Assembly (NCBI GenBank): GCA_011009095.1
Contig: VTPC01090916.1
Span: 207,840-271,839 of the forward strand
DNA from: Ignelater luminosus
Taxonomy: Eukaryota > Arthropoda > Insecta > Coleoptera > Elateridae
Reading direction: 5' to 3'
Length of the DNA stretch: 64,000 nt
The first letter of the stretch is position 1. Each line of letters starts with the position of its first letter. Made by a program: the position numbers and the translations under genes. This document shows, in pieces, positions 48,386 through 60,232 of the stretch. A model generated the notes under the pieces. It made no database searches. It was not told the DNA's origin and saw nothing but the letters and a program-made list of their open reading frames with translations.

Positions 48386-49720
48386 TACCTTGCATTAATC
48401 CTGATCGTCGTCTATCGGAAGGTGTAGAGGGTTGGCAAAAGGTCCGCCAGGCCGGTCTGTTCTGAGCCAGCTGAACTGCTCTCCCCCAAGTGCTACCTCT
48501 CATTGTAAGCAAGAACCGAATGTTGTCTGCCCAGGTAGGTCTCCTCGCCTCCAGTGCCTGCCTAAGGTATCTCGACTGTTCCATTCTATTGTCATGGCCA
48601 AACCATCTAATGGTAGAGTTCCTCACACGATCCCTGCTGGTTTTTCCAGCTACACACCGCAAACGCCTCATTTCTGCAGCTTGGATCTTACTGTCAGTTT
48701 TAGCGGTCAGGATCCAACGTTTGCTGTCTAGATGAGTTTGAGTACGTAGGTGGATCGGTACACAGCTAACTTTGTAGTCTCAATGAGGAATTTGTTCCTT
48801 ACTGCGTGCATTATTCTTCCAGCGTTCGGTATCCTTGTATTTAGCTCATTCCTTAGTTTTCCATCCTCTGCTACACACCCCCAGGTACTTGAATTCCTGC
48901 ACCTGCTCTAGGGTTTTGCCGTGAATTAGAATGTGATGGATCTTCCGCTCCCTGGAGATTACCATGGTCTTTGTTTTATTAAGACTAATTTTTAATCCTG
49001 TTGCCTCCAGGACCATGGTTAGAAGATTGAGATTGCACTGAGGTTCTGTGCGGTATCTGCAAGTAACATCACGTCATCTGTGTAGACAAGAGCATTTATT
49101 ATCACCGGACTTAATCACTAATTTTCAAGCTTAAGTTTTTTAAAGCCTCTGCACTTTTTAAGGGCATAGTCTATCACTGCAGCAAAGAGAAGCGGACTCA
49201 AGATGTCCCTTTGTTTCACGCCTGCATTAATGGTGAACTGTGGAGATGAAAGATGTCAAGTCCTTTACCTCATTCCTACACCATTTACAGAAACTTTTGA
49301 TTTTTCCAATTAGATCTGCTGGGGCCTGGTAGCTTTCTAGAGTCTCCCACATAGTTTGCCATGGCACCCAGTCTGTATGTTAATAAAACACACGTGGACT
49401 TCTTTCATGTATCTTATAGTTTTGTCCACTGCTTGGCGGACTACAAAGATAGCATCTTGTGCGCCGCGATTTGGCCGGAAACCACACTGTGCTACTACAC
49501 CTCTCAATCTTCTCTCAAGCATTCTACCACACAGTTTACCAGGCATACTTAGCAGCGAAATACCTCTGTGGTTGCTGAATCCTCTATTATCTCCCTTTTT
49601 ATTAAGCGGAACTATAATGGACAGTTTCTAGTCTTTTGGGATGGTGCACTTTTCCCAAGTCAACACAAAAACTCGATGAAGCAACTTCTCTTCAACATGA
49701 CTCGTATATCTCAACATCAC
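48386..49720 (-). mobile_element. Second non-LTR retrotransposon, nested and antisense
   Basis: Read from 49640 downwards, the minus strand gives KLCGRMLERRLRGVV, then AQCGFRPNRGAQDAIFVVRQ and KTIRYMKEVHVCFI. These are RT finger/palm motifs of a non-LTR element (LINE) with an AP-type endonuclease. A degenerate palm region follows (VYTDDVMLLAD, about 49090). The C-terminal end (48671-48410) reads MRRLRCVAGKTSRDRVRNST, WFGHDNRM and WADNIRFLLTMRGSTWGRA, a typical LINE tail. Several frameshifts and deletions are present, and the 5' part including the endonuclease is missing. Jockey sequence of the opposite strand flanks it on both sides, so it inserted into that element. Similar words (gatggaaacacc near 48373, gatgaaaccacc near 49722) could be a worn target duplication. 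Confidence 0.8.
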
Positions 49721-49995
49721 TGATGAAACCACCCCATAAAGAAAAAAAAACGAGAAGAAACAGTTTTGGTTATTGGGTAGATAATCCCAGTTTGTGCTAC
49801 ATAACAAGATCTACAGTCAGAAAAGTCGAATATTGAAGTTATTATACAGAAATCTAAAAATCAATTCTTCCTGGTATGTTCGTAACAAAAACATTCATTC
49901 CATTGGTATCAGAAGAAATCAAGAAATGGCAGTAACAAATGAAAGAAGACTCCATGTGCACGCTAACACTCTTTAACTCTTGGACAGTCCATTTT
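49720..49995 (+). mobile_element. Jockey-like ORF2 C-terminal end (resumes after nested LINE)
   Basis: The frames include ITRSTVRKVEY, then LLYRNLKINSSWYVR and ERRLHVHANTL. These correspond to the end of jockey ORF2, where members read a leucine-rich 'DLxIP' segment and then a 'RLxxHxNxLA' motif. The following bases contain a palindromic cccctt-cggggt word at about 50055 and a ccttcggttacgcc word at 50138, similar to short 3'UTR hairpins of jockey elements. The same strand and order as 46860-48385 support one original element split by the antisense insertion. Confidence 0.6.
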
Positions 49996-52900
49996 AAGAT
50001 GTCACAGAAAAATTAATGATTGATCATAGTTGATAAGTTTTCATATTCCTGAATGCCCCTTCGGGGTATTTTTCTCTTTCATTTTTGTCAACTATTTTCT
50101 ATTTATCCTATTTATTGGGATATTTTTTTCTTGTTGGCCTTCGGTTACGCCTAGGCTATTCCTCAGAGTTTAAGGTAATCTCGACAAACCAGAGTAACTA
50201 AGTGTTCTTTCATGTTCTGATGGAACAACTTAAGAAATATTTTGTTCCAAGGTATAATGTAGCTCAACAATGGAATAAGAAGCCATTTTACATTTTTAGA
50301 TTAACTAGAAACTGTTTCCAAAGGCAAAAAAGCTTGTGATATACCTCATAGAATAAAAGATTTTGCCTCCACCAAACTTTGTCGTCAAGATCCCAGCGTA
50401 TGGTGATTGAACAAGTAAACGATCTTTTACAAAAAGCGGGAAATTAGCTCGGAAACAAAAACCACAGAATTCTGTGACAAAACATTGATGTTAGATGATA
50501 TTTTTGCTTTTCTATAATAGTTGTGAAGACGACATACACGCCAAATGTAGTGACATCTGTTTGAACATGTCCGTATTATCGCCTAACTATTAGTAGGTCA
50601 TCGAACGGTGTTTGAAAAGAACAAGGATTTTTAAAGAGTCGGTCTGCTTGTTAATAAGTTCTGTAGAACATTTACTTTTTCCATTAAAATTTCAAACAGA
50701 CCACACACTGATCATCTGTTTTCTTAGGACAGCCATAAGAGAGCGTCTTAGGGCAATTAAATTGCTAGGTATAACTAGCAGTAACAACGAAAAGAAATGA
50801 CTAAAAGTTTCGTTTTCTCAATATTTTAGAATTAAATTTGTATCTGGCATCATTCTATTATTGAAAACGAAAGATTTCTCCATGATAGAAACCCAACACG
50901 TGCACGTTGGTTTCATTTTCGTTGCACTAATGCAATGGCTTGCTCCTTTGTTAATTATCAGCGCAGCTTTGCATATCGCTATTATCCTTCGCTTGTTGTA
51001 GATTTTGAGACTGTCTTTCTTCTTACTCGATCAAACTCGATATTCCATTGGGGAATTTTATTATTCAAAGTGATTTAGTAGAGGTAGAAACGCAAAGTAG
51101 GTGAAAGTTAATCCTAAAAATAAATTTAACTTAAAGGTCGGTTATTTAAAAAAATAATTTCTCCCTAATTAATATTTTACGGCATTATATAAAATCCGTA
51201 AGCCCTAAAAGAAAGAAGCAAAAAAAAGTTTCCCCCAAGGGAGATGCAATGATAATGAGAAATTTTCCTAAAATGCTTATAGGGAAAATGCTGTCGTGCT
51301 TGAGTGGCAACGTCGGTGTTTAAGTTTTGAGAGTAGGTTGAAGTATTTTATGGAGAGGTGAACAGCAAGGGTGGATTAAAAGCTAACTTTTGACTTTGCG
51401 TTTTGCGATACACGTCTCAAGTTTACGTCTAGCTTCAATTTGTCTTATAGAAAAGCTTTAGGGCGTTAATTCGAATATATACGTCGCCCCGAAGAGCTAG
51501 TAACAAACACCTTCGGCAATAAATAACCCTGATTCATGGCAAGTGTGTCTATAGACAAGTTCGCCCCCGTCTGACACCCGTTATTAATTAACAGAACACA
51601 GGGCCCCACAACGTCCGCAACTGTAACAAATGCACACACCGAACTAGAACATGTTTTCCAATAGGTAAAACTGGTCGATATTTCAATTGTGGGGTCCGAA
51701 CTTTCGGTCCTGCAGCTCTCCGGCACATAATTTCCGAGCCACCTAAAAAACCGTATATCAAATAACACAATTATGTAAATTGAGTTTCATAGCTTATAAT
51801 CTGACACATTTAATGCAGATATCTCATGCCGCGCCTCGCGCTGATGTAGCGCCACTACGTGAGAATGAGTATCGCACTTTTATATCCGAGCGGCGCATTT
51901 TTATGGAAATTAAACTAATTTATTTGACGCGATTACAATTAAAAACGCCATTATGAAGAAATTGCCGAGACTCGCACGCTCAGAATAAGTTTAGCAAACA
52001 ACTTTAGTTATGCGCCATAATAATTTCCCCCGAAAACTTTTTATTTATAAAATAATAGAGAAAATACACTTTATACACTGTACTATATAGTTATATAGGC
52101 GAACGGTTCGGCTACATCAAATTTAATATTTCGCTGCGCACGTCAAACCTACAGCTCAAATCGAGGGTTTATAGCTTTAGACGTCAAAGTCCCCTATTCA
52201 AGTACTTTGTGTACTGTTTTGTGCTGACATAATTCCTTAAAGCAGCTAAGACAAAACGAGCAAAACGGCTCGGGTTTTTGCCTTAATGTCGGTACAATCT
52301 TCCTTAAAGTGTTCGCGTTTTAATTTAAAAGACTCTAAAAACATGGTGGAATAAAAGTATAAAAGTAAAACGAGCTCTGTTGGACATTAATATTAACATT
52401 TTACGACATTTATTCTTAAAATTATGAAAACCCCTTTTTGCATATTTCATATTATAAACTTTTTTCTATACACATTACGACGCAAATTGCAAAAACGTGC
52501 GGCATATTAAAAATAGGAAGGTTCAGCTTGTTTCTAATGATGCGCAGAACGAAATTGTTGTTTTGTGTTTCTTAGATTGATGTATGTATCATTACAGTAC
52601 GTTAAAGACTGTAGAGGGTGTCTTGTAATATGCATTTGATTTTTCACCAATTTATGCTATGGCTATTCTCAATATTGAAGTAGTTACGGACGTTCTAACC
52701 ACAGGCTTGGTATAACACGCAGCGCATGTTCAATTTAAGTCGACGTAGACTTTTCAACACAAACCCAACCACTTAATAAGTAAAATTTCATTTTTTGTAC
52801 CTAAAACTGGAATTTTTCGAATCATATGGTACATTAAGAAGGTTTTTCTGTAATTCCGCCTTTCGTTGCTTGTATTACTGTTTATTACCACTAAAGATTC

Positions 52901-53510
52901 ACTTCCATTCATTCGTCTTTCTGCCTGATTCCTTTTCTAGTTCCACACTAAACTTATGAAACATTTTCTGAAGAAGCATCTAATGTAAATCAAAATTAGG
53001 CACTACCTATTAGATGAATTCATAGAGTTAACGATCAGATGCTTCAGCATCCATGGGTTTCAAAATTCTAGACAGTGATGACATTGCTTTGTTATAATTG
53101 CGGCTGCCTCCGAGCCGACAGTAATCAGAGGGGAGTTTCACTCACTCAGTCATCAAGCGGAACTACGTTAACAATGCAATAGTGAAGTTCTGTTTGACGT
53201 CACTGCCTATAATTATGAAATTATAGATATATTTGTTAGGAAGGCATTTGATAACTAGCGAAGTGTTGGTGTCGATCAGAAATCAAATTTATTTCTCTTT
53301 ATATTCTCGTTACTTCTAAGAACCTTATTCTCAGATCATGGTTGCGCCATTTAAATTTGAAACTCGCCATTAAAACATAAAATCTTTCTGCTTGCAGTAT
53401 CTTTCTGAATCTTCTCTTCTCTTTAAGTTTTGATTTTTTTTCCTTTTCTCTTAATTCTAACGAATCATTCTCTAGAGTCAGTGTAGTGTAACAACACGTT
53501 CCTTGACATT
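49996..53510. other. No gene recognised
   Basis: A plus frame of 62 codons at 50612-50800 and overlapping minus frames at 51466-51770 lack motifs. The rest is AT-rich and probably intronic. Confidence 0.3.
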
Positions 53511-53780
53511 GGGCGGGTTTAGCGAACGCAACCGTTGAGATGTTGACTAGTAGCGACTTTCTGAACGAATTTGCTGAGTAGACGCTGACTTACAACCGCT
53601 GCTAAATCACGTCAGCTGTTATTTTTCCGCTTAAATTCAGATTAACGCCAACGTATATCGCAGTGGGAGTATTAAGCGGTTGCGTTCAGAGAATCGGAAA
53701 CAGTTGGCAAGCATCAAAACTAAACATGTTGAGCGCTGAAGAGCGCTAGTAGTCAACGGTTGCGTTTGCTAAACGTGCCC
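53511..53780. mobile_element. MITE with ~28-bp terminal inverted repeats
   Basis: The left end gggcgggtttagcgaacgca and the reverse complement of the right end (gggcacgtttagcaaacgca) match at nearly all positions, and the match continues through accgttga. The 270-bp element is flanked by att on both sides (53508-53510 and 53781-53783), a possible 3-bp target duplication as in PIF/Harbinger-type elements. It has no coding capacity. Further inverted pieces (tgttgac near the left end, gtcaac near the right) lie inside. Confidence 0.7.
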
Positions 53781-53829
53781 ATTGAAAGAGCCTTCGGCAT
53801 CCTATGGCATGAGAGGCTTCTTTTTAAGC

Positions 53830-54350
53830 CCCCGAGATTCCTGCCTGCTTCATCCGGATAATCAGCAAACTGGATCCTGACAATGTCTACCTAGAACTGT
53901 GGGGGAACTCGCGCCTCGGGCTTTCCCTATCCGTCAGATACCCCGGCATCACTTTCGCTCCCACGCTGCGATAGAACAACGAGCTGAAATGCTGCCTGAA
54001 CATCATTTGCCAATCACAGACGTTACTTACACACTTACAAAACTTTCATCACCGCTATATGCGATCCGGAGACTCCGACAGAGGTAAAGGGCATCTGCAA
54101 GAAGATTGCCTGGAACGCTTCCGCCGTTTTTCGAATTCATGATGGGTCGCTGCTTGAGCAGGCCGGAAGACCAAAATAAAGAGCACGAAATCCTAAAAAC
54201 CCCAGTTCCTCTCTCACATTGGAAGCCCAGAAAAAAACTTAAACACTCGCCCTTCATTCTCATGAGACGCACTGAGAATCACACGACTGAGTTGATGAAC
54301 AATCTTCCTGACACGCCTCTTATTTACATATTAAGGGCTTAACCACTTCC
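53830..54350 (+). pseudogene. Possible non-LTR retrotransposon RT fragment
   Basis: Short overlapping frames read VRYPGITFAPTLR, resembling the jockey/R1-type motif KYLGVTLDRTL. They are followed by TDVTYTLTKLSSPLYAIRRL, similar to the loose thumb-region pattern of such elements. Frames shift at least twice and stops are present. The similarity is short, and the rest (54100-54350) is not recognised. A decayed LINE 3' part is the best guess, at modest confidence. It directly follows the MITE at 53511-53780. Confidence 0.35.
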
Positions 54351-54960
54351 TTTCGTGTACTGACCGAGCGATGTACGTAAATAGCGGTCTTCGCGCTAGG
54401 TGTGATTTCCACAACAGTATTGTGCTTTCAAAAATCTTTTTTTTTCTACATTAGGGCCGAAGAAGGGTTATTCTTAAAACTGTAATTTCTCTTTCTATTT
54501 GTCTCTCTCTTTATTGATATTGCACTTGATAATAAATCAGATCTTAATAATTATTTATTTCTTCAAAACCCAATGATTATGACACAAAGAGACTTTCTTG
54601 ATTGTTTAACCAAGAAATTAATTTAAAATTGAAACGTTTCAGGCTTATCTGCATTTTGAATAAAATGTTAAAAGTCATTGAATTGGCCAAAATTATGGAT
54701 TAGGCTCATGATGCTTTACTTGAATGAAGTCTCAATTAAATTGGATCAAGTTAAAAAGAGATACATCTTCCTCTTCGTACGGATGCTGTTGAGAGTTTTA
54801 CTGAGAAGGTTATGTTGGAGAATCATCTAAATACATTCTGCTCAAAGGACAAGCTTGCTCTTTATCTTTATTCTTTACAATTTCTAGGTCAAATTTGGAC
54901 TTCGAATCTGGTAATAATCTTTAAAACTACAAAGTTTAAAGTCTGTTTAAAGTCTTAGTA

Positions 54961-55269
54961 CAGAGTGACTGCAATTGATTGAAGATGGTTTGGATTTCGC
55001 GCCGAAGTTTTTCACGTGGTAGGTTGGCTATAGTGTGTAAGGGTTTGAGTCATCCGGGAGCAGTTTTGCCAGATTTAGTACTTTAGTGTTATCTTTAACA
55101 CTATAACGACTCATTTTATTTTTTTTAAATTAAAATTTCACGTTAACACCATACATCTGGCAACACTGCTCCCGGCTAATCCTGAACGCTTACACACTAT
55201 AGCCAACCTATCACGTGAAAAACTTCGGCGCGAAATTCAAACCGTCCTCAGTCAACTGCAATCACTCTG
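54961..55269. mobile_element. Long-hairpin MITE, Tc1/mariner type (TA flanks)
   Basis: The element begins cagagtgactgcaattga and ends tcaactgcaatcactctg. The two ~115-bp arms are inverted copies with about 90% identity by eye, including the block gcgccgaagtttttcacgtg. It is flanked by TA at 54959-54960 and 55270-55271, the target duplication of Tc1/mariner elements. The centre (about 55080-55150) is AT-rich and non-coding. The whole element can fold into one long hairpin. No transposase is present, so it was mobilised in trans if at all. Confidence 0.85.
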
Positions 55270-56719
55270 TACTTCTACAGTTTCTTTTGAATCTCTTGCC
55301 TCTCTGCTGATAGAAAGTTAATTTCATTCTTTGATCACAAAATTCAAGCTGATAGTTTTGATAAATGAGCGTCTTTATCAAGATAATACGTAGGTTTTAC
55401 CTTAAAGGCTATTTAAGGATGTAGGCAAAGTATTAACTCTCTATCCAGGACACAATCTGTCTGATAGGATTTCCCTTTTTTTGTGTAATTTAAGTAATCC
55501 ATATATTCTGAAATTTTGAGTATATTCTTCAGGATAATTTAAATAAAATTAAAGAAGAGAAAAGATTTCTTATAAAAAATGAAGAAGAAACAAGTGATAT
55601 CGATCGATTACACCATTCCAGTGCGTACCCACCTTTAGCTTGTCCGCCACCGTTAGAATTTATATGTTACGCTTACGTGTTGCTGAAGTAAAAACTAGAT
55701 TGAAGGTGATACTAAAATTGTACTCTTTTATAGCAGTTGCACTTAAAACAAGTCACTTGTACGTGGTGTATTATTGCGTTAGAGAAAGTCGATAGCGTAA
55801 AACGTATGCACATATCGTTTAATCTCATTTAGCGCGAGGCTATATGAGATGCTGTGTATTAAAGCGCACCGGCTGTGACAAAAGACCGAGCTTTTGCTGA
55901 ATCGGCTGGTTTTCTTCTTTTCGCGGTCTCGCCTGTCAGGGCGAGCGCTTGAGGATGAGTTATTGCCTATCTGTTGGACTGAAAGGGGGAAATGGGAAGG
56001 AAAAGCTCTCCAAGTCCCAATCTCTCTCTAGGCCGCACGTGCACCGGTTATTTCACTCCACCTCCGACGTAATATTTCGTACAAATCTTGACTTGGCCCG
56101 GTTTTTATACCAACAACGTTCCCTGCTTACATTTCTGCGCGCGGACGGGTTTCTTCGCCGCTAAACGCTGTTGTAATTGATAATGAAGAGTGCCTGCATA
56201 AATATTTCCGCTAACTTTCGTGGCATTGACTAATGCCCGCGCGGCACCTGAAAGTCTGAGCTTTAGGAGTTTTCAGGTTTGTAAATCTGTTTTTGCTACT
56301 CGAAGTTCCATTTCGAAACTGTCGACTCTCTTTCACATACATAACGAACTACGAGCGCGTGTTTATCGTATAGCAAAGTTTATGGCAAACTAAACTTCTC
56401 CCTCAAAGACGACGCCCTAGTAAAAGTTTAACGATATGTTAATAGCTCTGTGTTCTTTCGTGGAGTTTTCGTTCGCAGTAATGGCGAATATTCTCGTCGA
56501 TTCGGCCATTCTGATAGCGTAATTTTTGCGAGCACTTTAGAATTTTAAATTCGACTAAAAGTTTCCTCATAAGAATATAATGTAGTTTGCTGTTTCATTT
56601 TAAGATGAACAATGGCAAGTCCACTGTAGCGAAACAGACAAACAACAAATGACACAACCCCTAGATTTATCCGCAGTTCCATCGACCGACGACGAACTAA
56701 AGTTACTTTTTTGTTCCAG
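55270..56719 (+). other. Rbp6: Presumed Rbp6 intron before the RRM2 exon
   Basis: This ends in the acceptor ttactttttttgttccag at 56719. A CG-containing, slightly GC-richer part (55850-56250) has a 71-codon plus frame without motifs. No exon encoding the first half of RRM2 was found here or further upstream. Confidence 0.5.
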
Positions 56720-56802
56720 GTTTCGGATTTGTCACATTTCAAAGCGAAGATGTTGTAGATAAAGTTTGTGAAATCCACTTCCACGAGATTAACAATAAAA
56801 TG
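56720..56802 (+). CDS. Rbp6: Musashi-family RNA-binding protein Rbp6, internal exon (RRM2 core)
   Basis: This 83-bp exon encodes 27 complete codons after two bases (GT) that finish a glycine codon begun in the previous exon. The peptide starts [12 protein letters not shown] and ends HFHEINNKM. It contains the RNP1 core (GFGFVTF) of the second RRM of Musashi/Rbp6 proteins, whose aromatic residues bind single-stranded RNA. The acceptor is a pyrimidine tract ending ttgttccag. The donor is atg|gtaag at 56803. The next exon begins VECKKAQPKEVM, which continues the family sequence exactly and in phase. Family knowledge: Musashi proteins are cytoplasmic translational regulators that bind UAG-containing 3'UTR sites. 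The EINNKM wording fits Rbp6/MSI1/2 better than my recollection of fly msi. The upstream exon, which should end in the first base of the glycine codon, was not found in the window. Confidence 0.95.
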
Positions 56803-58399
56803 GTAAGTTTTTATTAAGATACTTTATTATTTTTATATAGAAAAGTTTACTTTAGAACTTTATAGGGCATAAAGCAATTCTCGATTCCAAATATTGTTTC
56901 GGGGGCATAAAACCAAAGTATAAGCAATTCTGTTCAGTCGCTTCCCCTAACAAAGCGTTTGCAATAACGTAAGAAAAATGGAAGAGAATTCTGAGAACTT
57001 GAAAGAGCTTGTTACTAGCGCTGAGGTATCAAAAATAAGTGGGTTATACAAGGGAGCCAACGCATTTGTCCGGCACAATGGGGTATGCTAAGGACGCGTT
57101 CTTATTAGGGCATAGATTAATAACCTTGTCACTTAGACTTTTCTTATAGCACCGTCATTATCTCGAGAATGCCGGAGTTTGTAAGGCGGGACATTCCTCC
57201 TCGGGGGCGCTTGTAAATTGCCCGCCAGAGTTTTAATCCGACTCGTTATTTTCCGACATTTGTTTCCGTGCTTTCTCACGAAAGAAAATCCGCTCATTAC
57301 ACAAAAAGGACCCCAAACTGCATCTTAATACAATTCGCGCCATTCGCCATGGCGAAACAATTTCCATTTGTCCACCATGGCGGAATTTCCATATACCCTT
57401 TTTCTTGACAAAGCGTGCTCCTAAACTTTACAAGCCCGGAGCTTAGACGAGAGCCCGCCATATATCTTCCAGCCTGTTTCCTCGTCCAATGGCATGTCTT
57501 ACAATCAGGAGTGATTTGCAGGGCAGCAGTTCCAATTACTGACGGCTGCCGTACTTTAACACCCCGTGCTCTGCGTTTTCATACTTGCTTTATGCCCATA
57601 CCCAACTAACTGTTATACCTTAACCCTTATCGATCGCGTCGTGTATAACTTCTCAAACGGTTGAATCCGATTTTATCCTGCCATAATTTATTCTGACAAT
57701 ACGTTTTTCGTGAGAATTAATTTTACTTGTTCGTTCTTTACAGAAAACTGACTTCCACCTTATAAACTTCTAAAACTTGCATGTAACAATTTCACGAATG
57801 TTACCTAATACTACTGCTACTGTGTGTCGCAGTGTTCCCCAGGTTACATTTAATAGCAAAACTAGCTGTTTTAGTTACTTGAGAAAATGCTCTTATGCAG
57901 TGCTGGTTGCAGCAGTTTACGTAGAATGAACACGAAACCATCTTAAAATGCCGTTTAATTAGAGCTGAGGGAAGCTTACTAACTTGAAATACACTTCAAA
58001 TGAGCTTTCTCACAGGAAATTGGAACACAATGGTCAGGTTTAACATTTAAATGTTACACAATTTATTTCACCATGAACAAATGAAATATTTTCAAAAATG
58101 TGGAGTCGGCAAAAAATAAAACACCGTAACAAACCGAAAAAAAGTTTTCTTTTGATATCTTAAGAATCTGGAGAGAAAAAACCAACCAGCTAGAGAGATC
58201 CAATAATGTGAACGCTAAGTGGGTCTTCTGTGGAAAAGAAACGGCAACTTGAACTCTAACAAATCTATTTGATTGTAAAAGTTCACTTTTATTATATCAA
58301 ACGAAAAGCAAAATGTAGATAATACCGAAATACATTTTATTTTGAATTTGTGTAACGAAACCAAAATTCAATAAGTGGAATCGGAAGCTTTTTAAAGGA

Positions 58400-59960
58400 C
58401 TCAGAAAAGACAGTCGTTTTCAAAAGAGCAACCTAACCTAAATTAAATATTTTTTAAATTCCAACACTTTTTATTATAATATTTATTGAGGTGTCAAGCA
58501 ATTTGTTATTGTTAAATAAAAACAAAAGTGTGAAGGATTCACAACTTTTAGTTGGGGTCTTATTCAAGGAAATACCAACAGTGATAAAATACAGTACTGC
58601 AGTAATAAATCGACGTCTTTCGGGATTAGACCGTGTCATTGTTGGATTATAATGTGTACTCAAGGTTTCGCCCACTTTCATAAGGAGCGCTTCAGGAGAC
58701 TAAAGAAGAGCACGGTAACTCGACAAGAATGGAGAAAATGGGAGGGTTAATCGATTGTAACGGTGGTCGTCGTTTACAAATGGCGAGAAGTTGCATCGCG
58801 ATTGATGTTAATGGGAAGTTTGTCAATTTCTATTGCTTTCCTGATCTTTCTGGTGTGATACAAATATAATTTTGAAATAATAGACGCATGTCTCGTGCTG
58901 ATGTTCAGCAATACGTGTATTAATCGAGCTACCAGCTAGGAGCATGGTATGATGCTGTACACTTCTTCAGATGACAAGGGAAGGTAGAAGACGATTTTGA
59001 TTCAGAGATGAATGCAGCTTTGTTCCAGAGAACCTCTCTTCGAGAAGACGTTGCTTGATAATTTTCTCTTGTCTTGTTTGTTATAACTATTGTTCAGAAG
59101 ACTTGTTCTAGATCCTCTTGGATGTTGTTGGGTTGCGAAACAAACATCGCTCGAATGAGTTTATTATATAGCATGAAGATACTGTTAGTGTGTGTGTAGG
59201 TTTAAGATAACCGAGTGAACAAGGCTGCCATCTGGTAGACGAGTGATCAGAACATTTAGAAAAGGACTTCCATGGTGAATCTGATGTATGGATGCTGGTT
59301 GTTTAGATGATAAAGGAATCGCCTGTCATCTAGGTATCAAGATCGAACTTTGGAGTTTTACTCAGTAGATTTTAGAACAATTCTCTTAAACGGCTCCATG
59401 AAAATATTCACGACGACTGGTGACAGTGAAGAGCCCAAGTCCCGAGACTTATTGGTAGAATTGATCACAGAACAGAAAATCAGGTTGAAGTCAAGAATTT
59501 CTCTACCAAGGTCGCCAGATCGATTGTTTTTTCATTTTGACTCAACAGTTGTTGAACGATGGCCACATCAGCTGAACAAAATGTGAAGATTTCAGAATGT
59601 GTGAGAAAGTTCTTTCATCTTTCGAGATGTCATCCAGGTTGTAAGTTGAAGATAAGGTCATACAATTTTGCTGGCTTCGATTAATTTTCGTTAAATTTCT
59701 TAGATTGACGACTTGATTAGCGAAGTGATCTCCCGTTAGAACTTGAAAATTAGAAGTGAGTTCACTTTCTCCACATACTGTGATTTATCAAGAGTGACAG
59801 TGGCATTGCCTTTGTCTGCTAGAAGTATGGTGATGTCCGGATTTGTTCCAAGAGCAACTTCTTTCCTCCTTGGATACGTTGGTTGGTGAAAGTTTTGCCA
59901 AGCGAAAACGCTTGGGTATTTCCATTCTGACCAGTTCTGCGTTCTCATTTGGAACTTTTA
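58400..59960 (-). mobile_element. Degenerate Penelope-like retroelement (reverse transcriptase part)
   Basis: Read on the minus strand from 59950, the frames contain NPDITILLADKGNATVTLD, which matches the N-terminal signature of Penelope-like reverse transcriptases (NPDIVILPADKGNATVV in the family). Further on comes LGSSLSPVVVNIFMEPF, the RT motif normally read as GSPLSPVVANIFME. Next come YLDD, at the place of the catalytic YVDD box, and HPYIRFTME, a family motif downstream of it. The pieces lie in the right order over about 1.2 kb but in different frames, with several stops, so the element is dead. No clear GIY-YIG endonuclease motif is visible in the downstream part (58450-58690), where a 75-codon open stretch is of uncertain origin. 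It sits antisense in the Rbp6 intron. Confidence 0.75.
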
Positions 59961-60103
59961 TTAAACATGTCTAAATGTCTATATTTAGGTTATAATTCCA
60001 GATTTGAAATATTGTTTTAGGTTTTGGGATACTACAAGACAACTTCTACCTTTGGAATAGACTTACCTGATTTTCATTCTTTAGCTTTAGCCGACTATAC
60101 CTT

Positions 60104-60232
60104 TTCAAGCTTAAATTGGGACCAATCAATTTCAGATTGAGACCAATCAACTCGAAATTAAGTTAAGATTAGTCTTAGTTTGAAGTTGATTAGTCCAAAT
60201 TGAAATTTATTGGTTCCAATTTAAGCTTGAAT
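60104..60232. repeat. Imperfect inverted repeat (hairpin) in Rbp6 intron
   Basis: The left arm begins ttcaagcttaaattggga and the right arm ends tccaatttaagcttgaa. The two pair over about 55 bases with a few mismatches around a short centre. Within each arm a ~21-bp word (gaccaatcaa...aatt and its complement) recurs two or three times, so the hairpin seems built from short tandem copies. It carries no coding potential. It could be a small foldback MITE. No clear target-site duplication was seen. Confidence 0.7.

Noticed and set aside
48432..48735. Plus-strand frames of 81-99 codons
   Set aside because: They are shadows of the minus-strand LINE C-terminus, which has clear motifs.
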